Assembly (NCBI RefSeq): GCF_900142675.1
Contig: NZ_FRBS01000009.1
Span: 1-64,000 of the forward strand
Source: Shouchella rhizosphaerae
GTDB taxonomy: Bacteria > Bacillota > Bacilli > Bacillales > Bacillaceae_D
Direction: 5' to 3'
DNA length: 64,000 nucleotides
Part shown: in pieces, positions 44,163-53,638 of the stretch
Position numbering within the stretch: position 1 is the stretch's first letter
Layout of the letters: every line of letters begins with the position of its first letter
The notes under the pieces: generated by a model
What the model saw: the letters and a program-made list of their open reading frames with translations, nothing else
Told to the model about the DNA's origin: nothing
Database searches by the model: none
Translations under genes and position numbers: made by a program

Positions 44163-46317
44163 GCTGGTTTTTCGTAATGCCAAACGAAGCCGCAAGGAAA
44201 ATGCGATTTATTTTGCTACTCTTGTAACGGCAGTCGCTTCGTTTTATATCATTCTTTCGCTCGGGAAACAAGATGTTATCATATTTTTAAGGGAGTTTGA
44301 GAGTGATGCGATTGATAAGCTGCTAGCTGAAATGCGGATTGTCTATCTGTTTGCGTTATTTTTATTGTTTTTCTTAGTTTTATTTGCCAATCGGTACCAA
44401 TTGAATCGAAGAAGTAAAGAGTTTGGGCTTTACCTTATGTTAGGAATGCGCAAGGAGCGTCTAATTGTCCAGCTTTTGGCTGAGGGGCTGATGACTTCGA
44501 TTTTGGCACTTGCTGGAGGCCTTTTAGTAGGGGGCTTCTTAGCAGAAATCATTAGTTTGACCGTTTCTAAGTTAGTTGGACAGGGGATCATCGGCCATCA
44601 ATTTAGTTTGTCCGTAGAGGCGATTGTTTTTACGATTCTTGGTTTTTTATTGATCCAGTTTATTGCATTGGTCATGCTTGGTGGAAGATTGTTTCAACAG
44701 GAAGTCCATCAATTACTGTATGAGCAAATGGATAAGAAAACGGATATGGGTCATGTGAAAGGCAACGCACTCCATGTAGGACTAGGTTCTGTCTTACTAG
44801 GTGTTGCCTATTGGATCGTCTTATATCGGTTTGCGGATTTTGGCGGACTGCTTCTGTTTGCGGCACTCCTTTTTGGAAGCTTAGGAACGATCCTTTTTAT
44901 AAGGGGATTTGGAAAACTACTAGGCATTTGGGCAAGTTTGTCCAAGCGTAAATCGATGAAAGGGCTGCACACCTTTACATTAAGGCAGTTTCAAGAGAAT
45001 GTTGCTAACCGGTCAACTGCGGTTGCGGTCACATCGATTCTGCTCACGTTGTCGATTATTTTGATTGCCAATGGTGCTTCAACGATTTTAAGTTTAGACA
45101 GTTTGTATAATCGAGATTCCTCAGTATATGATTTTACGGTTAACGGAGAGAGTCAAAAAGTGGAGCCATTTTTGGCTTCGGAAAAAATGCGCCCTTATGT
45201 CGAAGACTCAAACCTGTTGGAAATGGGAAAGATGAACGATCAGGGAGAGCGCGCGGAAGATGGGATGCCACTGTCATTGGTTGATTGGTCTAAATTAAAA
45301 GAGCAACTCATCTTGGCTTTGCCTAGCCACTATAAGGAGCAACTTTTGTCTGGAGAAATGCAAAGTTACGATATTAGTTCGGAGAACCCCGAAGCCCTTA
45401 ATTTGCTAGGGGTGTTAGAAATGGATACAACGACACCTTATCTAATTCCTGAATCGTCATATAATGGACTTTTAACAGCAATAGGAGAACAACCCCTGAA
45501 CCTTGATTCAGATGAAATCGCCTTGTACTTTAACCCGGATTTTGTCCCTATGGAAAATCTTGATCGCATGCCTGTACTTGAGTCGATTCTTGATAAGGCG
45601 GCAAAAGAGGGGCAACGTTTGCTGAGTATTGATAATCAAGACTTGTTTATACGCCCGTCGATTCCTATGAGAGGATTGGTAGCGGACCGTTCCGTGGAAA
45701 TCTTTTCAGCCTTTATTGTGACTGACCGGATGTTTGAACAATTAGTCAATAAAGAAACGTATGTGTCCTATTGGAATTTCCGAATCCCGCAAAAGTTGCA
45801 GGAGCAGCAAGGTTTAATGAAACCACTAATGGAGGCTAGAGACGTATTAACAACTTCAGGCTTCCCGTTTGAAAGTTATTTGCAAAACTTCGGGCGCAGG
45901 CTCTTCTATGTGGTTGCTGGGAGTTATACTGTCTTGTATATGGGATTCTTGTTCTTAATCATTGCTTGCACGGTATTGGCTTTACAATTTTTGACGCAAA
46001 TGAAGCAGACTGGAGGGCGCTATGTCACCCTGTCGATGTTAGGCGCCAAACGTGATCAAATGAAAAAATCGATGCATACACAGGTGTTGTGTGCCTTTAT
46101 GTTGCCGATGTCCCTCGCATGCGTAAGTGCAGCTGTTGGGATAAGGGCAATGATTTCATTTGTGGTCATTCGCTTTGAGGACGATCCCCTCCTGTATCCT
46201 ATCGCGTTTGCCTTTGCCTGTATTGTGATCGCCACTGTGGCGATTTATGGAGTCGCTGTTGCCCGTTCGGCTGACCATGAGATCGATAAATTACGATGGA
46301 AGCCAAACATCGATTAA
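44152..46317 (+). CDS. BceB-like ABC transporter permease
   Basis: A 721-residue permease with about ten transmembrane helices and the large extracellular loop (about 315-590) between helices 7 and 8 that defines BceB proteins and senses the peptide. FtsX-like segments flank the ends (ANRYQLNRRSKEFGLYLMLGM near residue 90; MLGAKRDQMKKSMHTQ near 630). The chosen ATG 44152 follows GGGGGAGG and overlaps bceA. It should form a sensory complex with the kinase encoded at 47017. Confidence 0.9.
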   Translation: MFSRLVFRNAKRSRKENAIYFATLVTAVASFYIILSLGKQDVIIFLREFESDAIDKLLAEMRIVYLFALFLLFFLVLFANRYQLNRRSKEFGLYLMLGMRKERLIVQLLAEGLMTSILALAGGLLVGGFLAEIISLTVSKLVGQGIIGHQFSLSVEAIVFTILGFLLIQFIALVMLGGRLFQQEVHQLLYEQMDKKTDMGHVKGNALHVGLGSVLLGVAYWIVLYRFADFGGLLLFAALLFGSLGTILFIRGFGKLLGIWASLSKRKSMKGLHTFTLRQFQENVANRSTAVAVTSILLTLSIILIANGASTILSLDSLYNRDSSVYDFTVNGESQKVEPFLASEKMRPYVEDSNLLEMGKMNDQGERAEDGMPLSLVDWSKLKEQLILALPSHYKEQLLSGEMQSYDISSENPEALNLLGVLEMDTTTPYLIPESSYNGLLTAIGEQPLNLDSDEIALYFNPDFVPMENLDRMPVLESILDKAAKEGQRLLSIDNQDLFIRPSIPMRGLVADRSVEIFSAFIVTDRMFEQLVNKETYVSYWNFRIPQKLQEQQGLMKPLMEARDVLTTSGFPFESYLQNFGRRLFYVVAGSYTVLYMGFLFLIIACTVLALQFLTQMKQTGGRYVTLSMLGAKRDQMKKSMHTQVLCAFMLPMSLACVSAAVGIRAMISFVVIRFEDDPLLYPIAFAFACIVIATVAIYGVAVARSADHEIDKLRWKPNID

Positions 46318-46345
46318 CAAGTATCTGTACAGAGGAGGTGCTAAA

Positions 46346-47020
46346 GTGGCGAGGATTGCAATCGTTGAAGACGATGTATGGATGAGAGAAGAGTTAATGG
46401 ATATTTTGAAAAAAGAAGGATTTGATGTCGTAGCCGTTACAGTTTTCCACGACATTGCCCATCAAATTGCCACTTTGGCACCTGACTTAGTCTTGTTAGA
46501 CATCAATTTACCAGGGCAATCTGGATTTGATCTATGCAAAAGCCTAAAATCGAAAGGGATTGGCCCAATATTGATTTTGACGTCGAGAGACAAGTTACAA
46601 GATGAGTTACATGGCTTTCATTTAGGTGCCGATGATTATTTGACGAAACCATGCAATCGCGATCGCTTATTGGCCCGCATTCAAAACTTGTTAAGAAGGT
46701 TTGCGAGACAGCCAGGCTTGGTCGATGGCGGCGATTTTTCGCTTGATCCCAATACCTATACGTTGTATAAGGGATCCGAGTCGCTCGTTTTATCAACGAA
46801 TGAAGGAAAAATTTTATTGGCGTTAGTACAGAGTCGCCCTGAAATTGTGTCAAAAAAAGCGTTGAGTGAGCTTTTATGGGGAACCGACCAATTTATAGAC
46901 GAAAATGCCATCCAAGTTAATCTCACGCGTTTGCGAAAGACGCTGCGGCCATTAAACTTAGAAGACCAAATTGAAACGGTAAGGGGCCAAGGGTATCGAC
47001 TGAAGGAGTATAGACGATGA
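46346..47020 (+). CDS. BceR-like response regulator (OmpR family)
   Basis: A 224-residue regulator: receiver domain (1-115) with phospho-acceptor Asp52 (LVLLDINLPGQSG) and Lys in DYLTKPC, then an OmpR winged helix (VQVNLTRLRKTL-type region and ETVRGQGYRL). The GTG start at 46346 follows GAGGAGGTG; upstream codons lie in the permease gene without an RBS. It overlaps the kinase gene by 4 nt. It probably binds the dyad at 43274-43290. Confidence 0.92.
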   Translation: MARIAIVEDDVWMREELMDILKKEGFDVVAVTVFHDIAHQIATLAPDLVLLDINLPGQSGFDLCKSLKSKGIGPILILTSRDKLQDELHGFHLGADDYLTKPCNRDRLLARIQNLLRRFARQPGLVDGGDFSLDPNTYTLYKGSESLVLSTNEGKILLALVQSRPEIVSKKALSELLWGTDQFIDENAIQVNLTRLRKTLRPLNLEDQIETVRGQGYRLKEYRR

Positions 47021-48054
47021 ATCGGATCAAACACATTTATGCGTGTTTTCATGCGCATAAGCAATGGTTTTTTATGTTAATGTTAACCAATCTTTTATTT
47101 ATTTTTTTCGCTTGGTTAGCTTACCCTGAAACGTTTAACGTTTTAGTAAGCTTAATGGTTGTTTTTACGTTAGCGATGATATCGGTATCTGTATTTCTGA
47201 TTATAAGAAAGGAAAGAAGAATTGAAGCTGCCTTTGAAGATTTTTTGTTAGAACCGAATGAGGCAAACGAAGAAATGTTATGCCGTGTATCTCCGAAAAC
47301 ACATTGGTCATTTATCCGCAGAATTGGAAACGTTCTAAGGTCCCACCAAGAGGAACGAAATCAACAAGTGCTTGAGCTCGCCGATTATGAAAACTACATT
47401 GAAGGTTGGGTTCATGAAATGAAAAAACCGCTGTCATTGATGACATTGGTTTTAGATAACCGCAGTGATGAAATGTCTCCCCTCGTTCGACAGCGTATGC
47501 TTCATGTCAGAGATCAAATTCGTGGAGATGTCGAGCGAATTTTATATTATGCCAGACTTGGAGCTGCCCATAAAGATTATCTGTTTGAGTCGATTCCTAT
47601 CCTAGCGTTTTGTAAACGGACAATTGTAGATTACCAAACACTACTTGATGAATCTGGTTTTCAAATCCAGTTCAAAGGCGAAGAGATGGAAATTCTCTCC
47701 GACCGCAAAGGTCTAGCGTTTATTATAGAACAGGTTATTGCCAATAGTACAAAACACGTTACACTAAATCAGGATGATCCATTGATCACATTTGAAACCA
47801 TGTATGACGAAAACAGAGACCAAACGATTTTGCATATTCGTGATAATGGACCTGGTGTTTCGGGAGAAGATTTACCGTTTATTTTTGATAAAGGTTTTAC
47901 TGGAGGGCGAGGGGCTTACACAAGGCAAGCAACAGGGATGGGGCTTTTTTTAGTGAGCAAAATGGCTGATGATTTAGCGATTCAGTTGGAGGCCACGTCA
48001 GAGCCTGGCTCGGGTTTGACGTTGTCGTTAAAATTTCCGAATGTGAAAACATAG
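47017..48054 (+). CDS. BceS-like intramembrane-sensing histidine kinase
   Basis: A 345-residue kinase with two N-terminal transmembrane helices (about 18-36, 42-63) and almost no extracellular loop, as in BceS kinases that receive the signal from the permease. The phospho-acceptor box is WVHEMKKPLS (His133). ATP-binding boxes follow: QVIANSTKH (N), IRDNGPGV (G1), FTGGRGAYTRQATGMGLFLV (G2). Gene order here is ATPase-permease-regulator-kinase; in B. subtilis bceRSAB the regulators come first. Confidence 0.92.
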   Translation: MNRIKHIYACFHAHKQWFFMLMLTNLLFIFFAWLAYPETFNVLVSLMVVFTLAMISVSVFLIIRKERRIEAAFEDFLLEPNEANEEMLCRVSPKTHWSFIRRIGNVLRSHQEERNQQVLELADYENYIEGWVHEMKKPLSLMTLVLDNRSDEMSPLVRQRMLHVRDQIRGDVERILYYARLGAAHKDYLFESIPILAFCKRTIVDYQTLLDESGFQIQFKGEEMEILSDRKGLAFIIEQVIANSTKHVTLNQDDPLITFETMYDENRDQTILHIRDNGPGVSGEDLPFIFDKGFTGGRGAYTRQATGMGLFLVSKMADDLAIQLEATSEPGSGLTLSLKFPNVKT

Positions 48055-48117
48055 GATGTCGTACTGACACGTCCTTGCTTCCATGTGAAAGGCATGGAGG
48101 GATGCAGTACGACATCT
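48055..48117 (+). terminator. Long hairpin after the Bce module
   Basis: GATGTCGTACTG / CAGTACGACATC perfect 12-bp stem enclosing an inner stem-loop (TTCCATG / CATGGAG). It lacks a T run, so its role as terminator is uncertain; the -35 of the tetR promoter begins at its end. Confidence 0.5.
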
Positions 48118-48164
48118 TGACAACTCGAAATTGTATGTTATTCTATTACCGACAGGCAGTCGGT
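48117..48164 (+). promoter_or_regulatory. Promoter and TetR operator
   Basis: TTGACA (48117-48122) with a weak -10 near 48140-48146, immediately followed by the palindrome ACCGAC-AGGCA-GTCGGT (48148-48164). Placement just downstream of the -10 fits autorepression by the TetR protein encoded next. Confidence 0.7.
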
Positions 48165-48185
48165 CTATAAAGAGGAGATGTAGCC

Positions 48186-48833
48186 ATGAGAGTTGTAAAA
48201 GAAGCAGAAGAACGCAAAAATGAAATTCTTGACGCCGCGGATGAGCTTTTTGGAGAGAAGGGCTTTGAAGGTACAAGTACAAAAGACATTCTTGAAAAAG
48301 TCGGAATCGCACGAGGGACGCTCTATTATCATTTCAAGTCAAAAGAGGCGATTATGGACGCGCTGATTGACCGCTATAGTACTCGTATTTTAAGCGAGGC
48401 GCGGGTAATCGCTGCCGACAAAAGCATACCTGTTAGTGAGCGTATTATTGGCGTCGTCATGGCTTTAAACGTAAGTGGTGAAAGCGGCCAAGAAATGAAG
48501 GACCATATTCATAAACCACAAAACGCGCTCATGCACCAGAAAATTGAAAAAGTCATTATTTCCAACGTGCCGCAAATATTGGCGGATATCATCCGCGAGG
48601 GCATCGAATTAGGCTTGTTTAACACGCCGTTCCCATATGAATGCATGGAAATGGTTGTAATCTATCTTAATACCGTTTTCGATGACGATATGGTAGAGAT
48701 GACGGACGAGGAGCGTGTAACACGCGTACACGCGTTTGTATTCAACCTAGAACGGTTGCTCGGTGCTGAGCGCGGAAGTCTCATGTATGTATTGCAGTTG
48801 TTTGCCAACAAGGATGGAGGCAACCATGAATAA
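48186..48833 (+). CDS. TetR/AcrR-family transcriptional repressor
   Basis: A 215-residue repressor. The N-terminal helix-turn-helix (ILDAADELFGEKGFEGTSTKDI, then VGIARGTLYYHFKSKEAIM) is followed by a helical ligand-binding domain. A GAGGAGATG RBS precedes the ATG. It is first gene of an operon with an MFS pump, an FtsX-type permease and an ABC ATPase, and its stop overlaps the MFS start. It probably binds the palindrome at 48148-48164 and releases it on binding a drug. Confidence 0.92.
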   Translation: MRVVKEAEERKNEILDAADELFGEKGFEGTSTKDILEKVGIARGTLYYHFKSKEAIMDALIDRYSTRILSEARVIAADKSIPVSERIIGVVMALNVSGESGQEMKDHIHKPQNALMHQKIEKVIISNVPQILADIIREGIELGLFNTPFPYECMEMVVIYLNTVFDDDMVEMTDEERVTRVHAFVFNLERLLGAERGSLMYVLQLFANKDGGNHE

Positions 48834-50151
48834 TCCAAAAATAGAAAATGGATTGAACAAATTTTTAGTCCTCTGGATGGGTGAATTGATTTCTAATATT
48901 GGTACTGGATTGACCGCATTTGCTCTTGGCGTATATGTGTGGCTAATGACACAATCAGCAGTAGATGTGGCAATGGTGGAAATGGCGGCACTGTTGCCGA
49001 TGATTTTACTAGCTCCAGCTGCGGGGGTTCTTGCAGACCGCTTTGATCGAAGGCTGCTTATGATGTTAGGGGATATTGTGTCTGGATTTGCACTAGTTGT
49101 GTTGCTCGTACTTATTATCAATGGACATATTCAAGTGTGGCAAATCTGTGTTTGTATTGGGGTTAGTTCTTTGTTTTCGGCATTGTTAAATCCAGCCTAT
49201 AAAGCTACGATTACCGACCTTCTAACAGAGGAAGAGTATGCCAAAGCAAGTGGGATGGTGGGCATTGCATCGTCTTCAAAGTTTTTGATTTCCCCTATTT
49301 TAGCGGGGTTCATTCTAGCCTTTTCTACGATTGAAGTGGTGCTTATCATTGATATTCTGACTTTCGTAATAGCGATTATTGCTATTTTTTTGATAAGGAA
49401 ATCACTTGCGATCAAGCCGCGGGTCAAGGAAAAATTGAATTTTTTCAACGATTTAAAGGAAGGATGGTTGATTATTCTTGAATCGAAAGGAGTATTGCGA
49501 TTAATTGTCCTTGTATCTTTCTTAATGTTTTATATGGGAATGATCCAAGTACTGTCCAAACCGCTGCTCCTCGCAATTACAGATGAAAAAACAACAGGCA
49601 TTCTACTTACGATCATTGCCTGCGGAATGTTGGTGTCCAGCATTGTCATAGGCAACGGCATCCTTAAGAAAAACTATGTCAATGTCATGGTAGGAAGCTT
49701 TATCGTCGCTGGGGTTACAATGGCGGGTTTTGGTGCTACAACAAGCATTCCGGTCATCCTTCTCTCAGGTTTTTTATTCTTTGCCTCGCTGCCATTTGCG
49801 AATGCAAGTATCGATGTGCTCATTAGAAAATCAATTGATAATCATAAACAAGGGAGAGCATGGGGGCTTATTTCATTAATATCACAAGTAGGATTTGTTG
49901 TTGCTTTTGTCATTGGCGGCTTTCTTGCAGACCATGTATTTAACCCTGCCTTTGCAGAAGGTGGTGTGCTTGCAAGTACGGTTGGCAAAATAATTGGGAC
50001 AGGTGAAGCGAGAGGGATCGGATTTTTAATTATTCTTGCTGGACTAGGGCTTATCATTACGGCACTGTTTGTCTCTAGGTCAAGGGGCATTAGAGACATG
50101 GATACCCCAAATAGAGTCGGGACAGATAGAACGGGCATTTCAAAAACGTGA
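48826..50151 (+). CDS. MFS transporter (DHA3 family, MefA/NreB-like)
   Basis: A 441-residue efflux-type major facilitator with about 12 helices. The cytoplasmic loop PAAGVLADRFDRR between helices 2 and 3 and the LLNPAYKATITDLLTEEEYAKA segment are typical of DHA3 exporters. Substrate unknown. ATG 48826 lies within the last codons of tetR (8-nt overlap) behind GGATGGAGG, so translation is coupled to the repressor. Confidence 0.88.
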   Translation: MNNPKIENGLNKFLVLWMGELISNIGTGLTAFALGVYVWLMTQSAVDVAMVEMAALLPMILLAPAAGVLADRFDRRLLMMLGDIVSGFALVVLLVLIINGHIQVWQICVCIGVSSLFSALLNPAYKATITDLLTEEEYAKASGMVGIASSSKFLISPILAGFILAFSTIEVVLIIDILTFVIAIIAIFLIRKSLAIKPRVKEKLNFFNDLKEGWLIILESKGVLRLIVLVSFLMFYMGMIQVLSKPLLLAITDEKTTGILLTIIACGMLVSSIVIGNGILKKNYVNVMVGSFIVAGVTMAGFGATTSIPVILLSGFLFFASLPFANASIDVLIRKSIDNHKQGRAWGLISLISQVGFVVAFVIGGFLADHVFNPAFAEGGVLASTVGKIIGTGEARGIGFLIILAGLGLIITALFVSRSRGIRDMDTPNRVGTDRTGISKT

Positions 50152-50189
50152 ATAGCAAGAAAACGAATGCCATAGTCAGGGGGAATTTT

Positions 50190-52544
50190 GTGTTCTTAAA
50201 AATGGTAAGGGACGATTTTCGAAGGAATAAAATCATCACAGCCGCCGTTTTTCTATTTATTATGTTCGCCGTTATGTTAGCGGCGAGTGCTGTCCATAAC
50301 ATCGCCCATTTGATTCCCTCGATGGCGGATCTGCAAAAGCGTGCAGTCCCAGCAGATATTACGCAGATGCATTCTGGCGAGTTTGATCAGGAAGACATTG
50401 ATCGATTTACTGAAGCACAGCGTGAGCATATCGCGATGCAGGAGACAATGGTGCTGCTAACGTTGGATGGCAGCCATATCCATTTTGGCGACAATCAAAC
50501 GATGGCTGGAACGGTGCAGGATATTTCATTTGTTGTACAGAATGAAAAATTCGATTTTATATTGGATTTGAATAATGAAAAGCTCGATGTCATGGAAGGG
50601 GAAGTCGCTGTTCCCATCTACTTCATGGAGCACTATCACTTGAAAATCGGCGACACGATTACCGTGAAAAGCGGAGAATACGCGAAAGACTTTGTCATTT
50701 CTGACTATGCAAGAGATTATGAGATGAACGCTTCCCTTACTTCATCGAAACGTTTTGTTCTCAATCAGGCAGACTATGATGAAATGTACACGATGCAGGC
50801 TGGGGAACGGGAATACTTGATTGAATTCAAGCTGACAGAGAACGGTGATTCCCAAGCCGTACAGACTGCCTATATCGAAGCTGGGCTTCCAGCAAACGGG
50901 CCGACTGTCGAAGGGGAAGTCTTTTTGCTATTTAATGCGCTCTCAGATGCAGCTGTAGCGTTGGTGATCATCCTTATCAGTATGCTGATGATTGTGATTG
51001 CTTTTCTATGTATCAGGCTTACGTTTCTGGCCACGATGGATGAGGACGTAAGAGAAATCGGTATCATGAAAGCAATAGGCATATCCAAAAGGGAGATCAG
51101 GAAGGTGTATCTGACTAAATACAGAATCATGTCAGTCATTGCTGGCCTGACAGGTTATCTCCTCTCCTTCTTCGTAGTCCATCTGTTTAACAGAAATATG
51201 AGGCTATACCTCTCTTCGGACTCGGCAGGAATTTTACCATATGTACTATCTTTTGCTGCTCCAGTCGTGATCTATTTTCTCATTGTGATGTACTGCAAGA
51301 GCGTATTGAAACGAATTGATAAAGTCTCTGCAGTGGAAGCTTTGCGCTCCAATATGACGGCACCTGGTAAAAAACAGAAATACCGTTTTCCCTTGCTTCA
51401 CAACCGTTTTTTTAGCCTCAATTATTACATGGGATTTCGAGATGTGTGGAGACGATTTAAAATATACAGGTTACTGCTGTTAATTTATATCGTATCCACG
51501 TTTATGGCGATTCTTCCTTTACATGTATATAACACCATGATTTCACCGGAGTTTTCTACGTATATGGGAATAGGAAAGTCGGATATGAGAATAGACCTTC
51601 GAATGACAGACACGATCACAGCGGATTTTACAAGATTGCACGAAGAGCTAGTGAACGATTCGGATATCGAAAAGCATGCAGCTTACATCACCAGTGCATA
51701 CCAGGTCAAAAATACAGAGGGTTCATGGGACTATATTTATATCGAGATCGGCGATTTTTCCCTATTTCCATTAAACTATTTAGAAGGGAGGGCCCCGCAA
51801 GGAGAGGGAGAAATCACGCTGTCTTATGCCAATGCTTCCGCTAGCGGATTAAATAAGAAAGTGGGCGATGAAGTCGTCATAAAGGCTGGCGGGAAGGAAA
51901 AGACGTTAACAGTAACGGGCATTTATCAGGATATTACCAATGGCGGGAAAACCGCAAAAGCACATACGGATCTTGGCATAAATAACGACGCTGTTCTTTG
52001 GATGCATGTGAGCATGAATGTAGCTGCCGGTGTAAACATCCAGGAAAAAATGAACAACTACCAGACTACGTATGGATTTGCAAAAGTCACTGATGTCAGG
52101 GACTATACACAACAAACGCTCGGGAACATCATCGATCAAATGGGGGTTATTGTCATTGGTGGAATGATTATAACTGTTCTTATGATTGTATTGATTACTG
52201 CCTTGTTCTTACGGATGTTAGTATCCAAGGATATGTCGCAAATGGCCATTATGCGAAGTATAGGACTTACTTCGAAACAAATTCGTCATCAATATATGGC
52301 GGCCACGTTGATGGTATTGGTTTTAGGAACCCTATTTGGGGCTTTAGCGTCCAATTATATAGGGGAGTTCCTAGTAAGCTTGGCGATGTCCTTTATGGGG
52401 GCTGCAAAAATTGAACTGGTTCAAGTGGTTTGGCAGACTTGGTTGCTATGGCCATTATTGCTGATGGTCGCCGTTGCAATAACGCTATCCGTGTCGTGTA
52501 AGCCAGCTGTAAAAGGAGATTTATCTGCCAGGCTGAAAGTTTAA
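50190..52544 (+). CDS. FtsX/MacB-type ABC transporter permease (duplicated)
   Basis: A 784-residue permease with two FtsX-like units: a first helix, a large extracytoplasmic domain, then three helices (about 255-410), repeated with a second periplasmic-type domain (about 455-640) and a C-terminal helix triplet (about 655-770). VREIGIMKAIGISKREIRK and MAIMRSIGLTSKQIRHQY are paired FtsX motifs. A GTG at 50148 has no ribosome site; the GTG at 50190 follows CAGGGGGA and is chosen. The ATPase follows 55 nt downstream. Such exporters move peptides, lipoproteins or antibiotics. Confidence 0.87.
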   Translation: MFLKMVRDDFRRNKIITAAVFLFIMFAVMLAASAVHNIAHLIPSMADLQKRAVPADITQMHSGEFDQEDIDRFTEAQREHIAMQETMVLLTLDGSHIHFGDNQTMAGTVQDISFVVQNEKFDFILDLNNEKLDVMEGEVAVPIYFMEHYHLKIGDTITVKSGEYAKDFVISDYARDYEMNASLTSSKRFVLNQADYDEMYTMQAGEREYLIEFKLTENGDSQAVQTAYIEAGLPANGPTVEGEVFLLFNALSDAAVALVIILISMLMIVIAFLCIRLTFLATMDEDVREIGIMKAIGISKREIRKVYLTKYRIMSVIAGLTGYLLSFFVVHLFNRNMRLYLSSDSAGILPYVLSFAAPVVIYFLIVMYCKSVLKRIDKVSAVEALRSNMTAPGKKQKYRFPLLHNRFFSLNYYMGFRDVWRRFKIYRLLLLIYIVSTFMAILPLHVYNTMISPEFSTYMGIGKSDMRIDLRMTDTITADFTRLHEELVNDSDIEKHAAYITSAYQVKNTEGSWDYIYIEIGDFSLFPLNYLEGRAPQGEGEITLSYANASASGLNKKVGDEVVIKAGGKEKTLTVTGIYQDITNGGKTAKAHTDLGINNDAVLWMHVSMNVAAGVNIQEKMNNYQTTYGFAKVTDVRDYTQQTLGNIIDQMGVIVIGGMIITVLMIVLITALFLRMLVSKDMSQMAIMRSIGLTSKQIRHQYMAATLMVLVLGTLFGALASNYIGEFLVSLAMSFMGAAKIELVQVVWQTWLLWPLLLMVAVAITLSVSCKPAVKGDLSARLKV

Positions 52545-52599
52545 AGGTCTAATGGCGGAGCGTCCAGAGAAAATGACTATTGGCAAAGGCGGAATATAA

Positions 52600-53366
52600 A
52601 TGGGGAATTTATTAGAGGCAAGAAATATAAACAAATCAGTAGAACTTGGAAACAGTCAGTCGCTCTACATCTTAAAGAATGTAAGCTTAGAAATTGAAGC
52701 AGGGGAATTCGTATCGATAATGGGGCCGTCAGGAAGCGGGAAGTCGACGCTGATTTATCATCTAAGCGGTATGGACCGCATTTCTTCTGGAAATGTGACA
52801 TTTAAAGGCATTGAAATCGGAGGTCTGGCTGAAGAGGAACTGGCACAAATCCGCTTGAATCACATAGGATTTATTTTTCAGCACATGAACTTACTGAAGA
52901 ATCTGTCTCTGATTGATAATGTGATGTTTCCTGCTCTTGTATCAAAAGGTGCTAATAAACAGGCGGTGCACCAAAAAGCAAAAAACTGTTGGAAATGACG
53001 GGAATAGACATGCTTGCCAATCGCCCCATCAATCAAGGCTCAGGCGGCCAATTGCAAAGAGCCGCCATTTGTAGAGCATTGATCAATGATCCAGACATCA
53101 TTTTTGGAGACGAGCCGACTGGCGCATTGGATTCCAAATCGTCAGCAGAAGTGATGTCCATTCTGGCAGACATAAATCAACAAGGGACAACGATCGTTCT
53201 TGTAACACATGACGCAAAGGTGGCTGCAAAAACTGAAAGAGTATTGTTTATGATTGATGGCCATGTTGTGGCCGAAAAGCAATTGGGTAAGTACGAGCCG
53301 CAGCATGATGATATAAAGACAAGGAAAGAAAGCATAATGAAGTGGTTAGTCGAAAATGGGTTTTGA
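52600..53366 (+). CDS. ABC transporter ATP-binding protein with internal -1 frameshift
   Basis: The ATPase partner of the preceding permease, read in two frames. The first frame (52600-52998) contains Walker A GPSGSGKST and Q-loop FIFQHMN, then stops at TGA 52996. The second frame continues from codon CTG at 52986 with LLEMTGIDML, the signature GSGGQLQR, Walker B IIFGDEPTGALD and H-loop VTHD to 53366. The join lies exactly on A_AAA_AAC (52980-52986), phased as a -1 slippery heptamer, with an AGGCGGTG element 11 nt upstream. A shift gives one complete 255-residue protein. A lost A in the run (7 to 6) by mutation or assembly error explains it equally well. Without recoding the product lacks the catalytic half. 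Confidence 0.82.
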
Positions 53367-53405
53367 TGAACTGAACCCCATCACCGTTTTCCGCTGAAGC
53401 ATGAG

Positions 53406-53638
53406 TTGGCGATCAGGTTATTTATTGGTTATGCTCAATTGGCAGATTGGGCTGTTATTTTGATTAGCACGTTTTTAATTTGGGTGATTCATGTGCCCCA
53501 ATATAAAGGCGTTTCTTTAGCATTAGTAGGCGTATTTATAAACGGGCTCCTCTTTGCTTTGTTGTTTTATGTTACAGGTTCGATCATACCCCCATCCTTG
53601 CCCACGCTGTCTATAACGTTGGAATGAAAGCAAAGTAA
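53406..53638 (+). pseudogene. CPBP-family intramembrane protease, C-terminal remnant
   Basis: Frame 0 reads two hydrophobic helices (LADWAVILISTFLIWVIHV; ALVGVFINGLLFALLFYVTG) and SIIPP. The conserved CPBP/CAAX ending ILAHAVYNVG then appears only after a -1 change at a C run (53589-53593), ending at TAA 53636-53638. The N-terminal half with the EExxxR motif is absent. One base is missing (CCCCCC expected, CCCCC seen), so it is both truncated and frameshifted. Confidence 0.6.
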
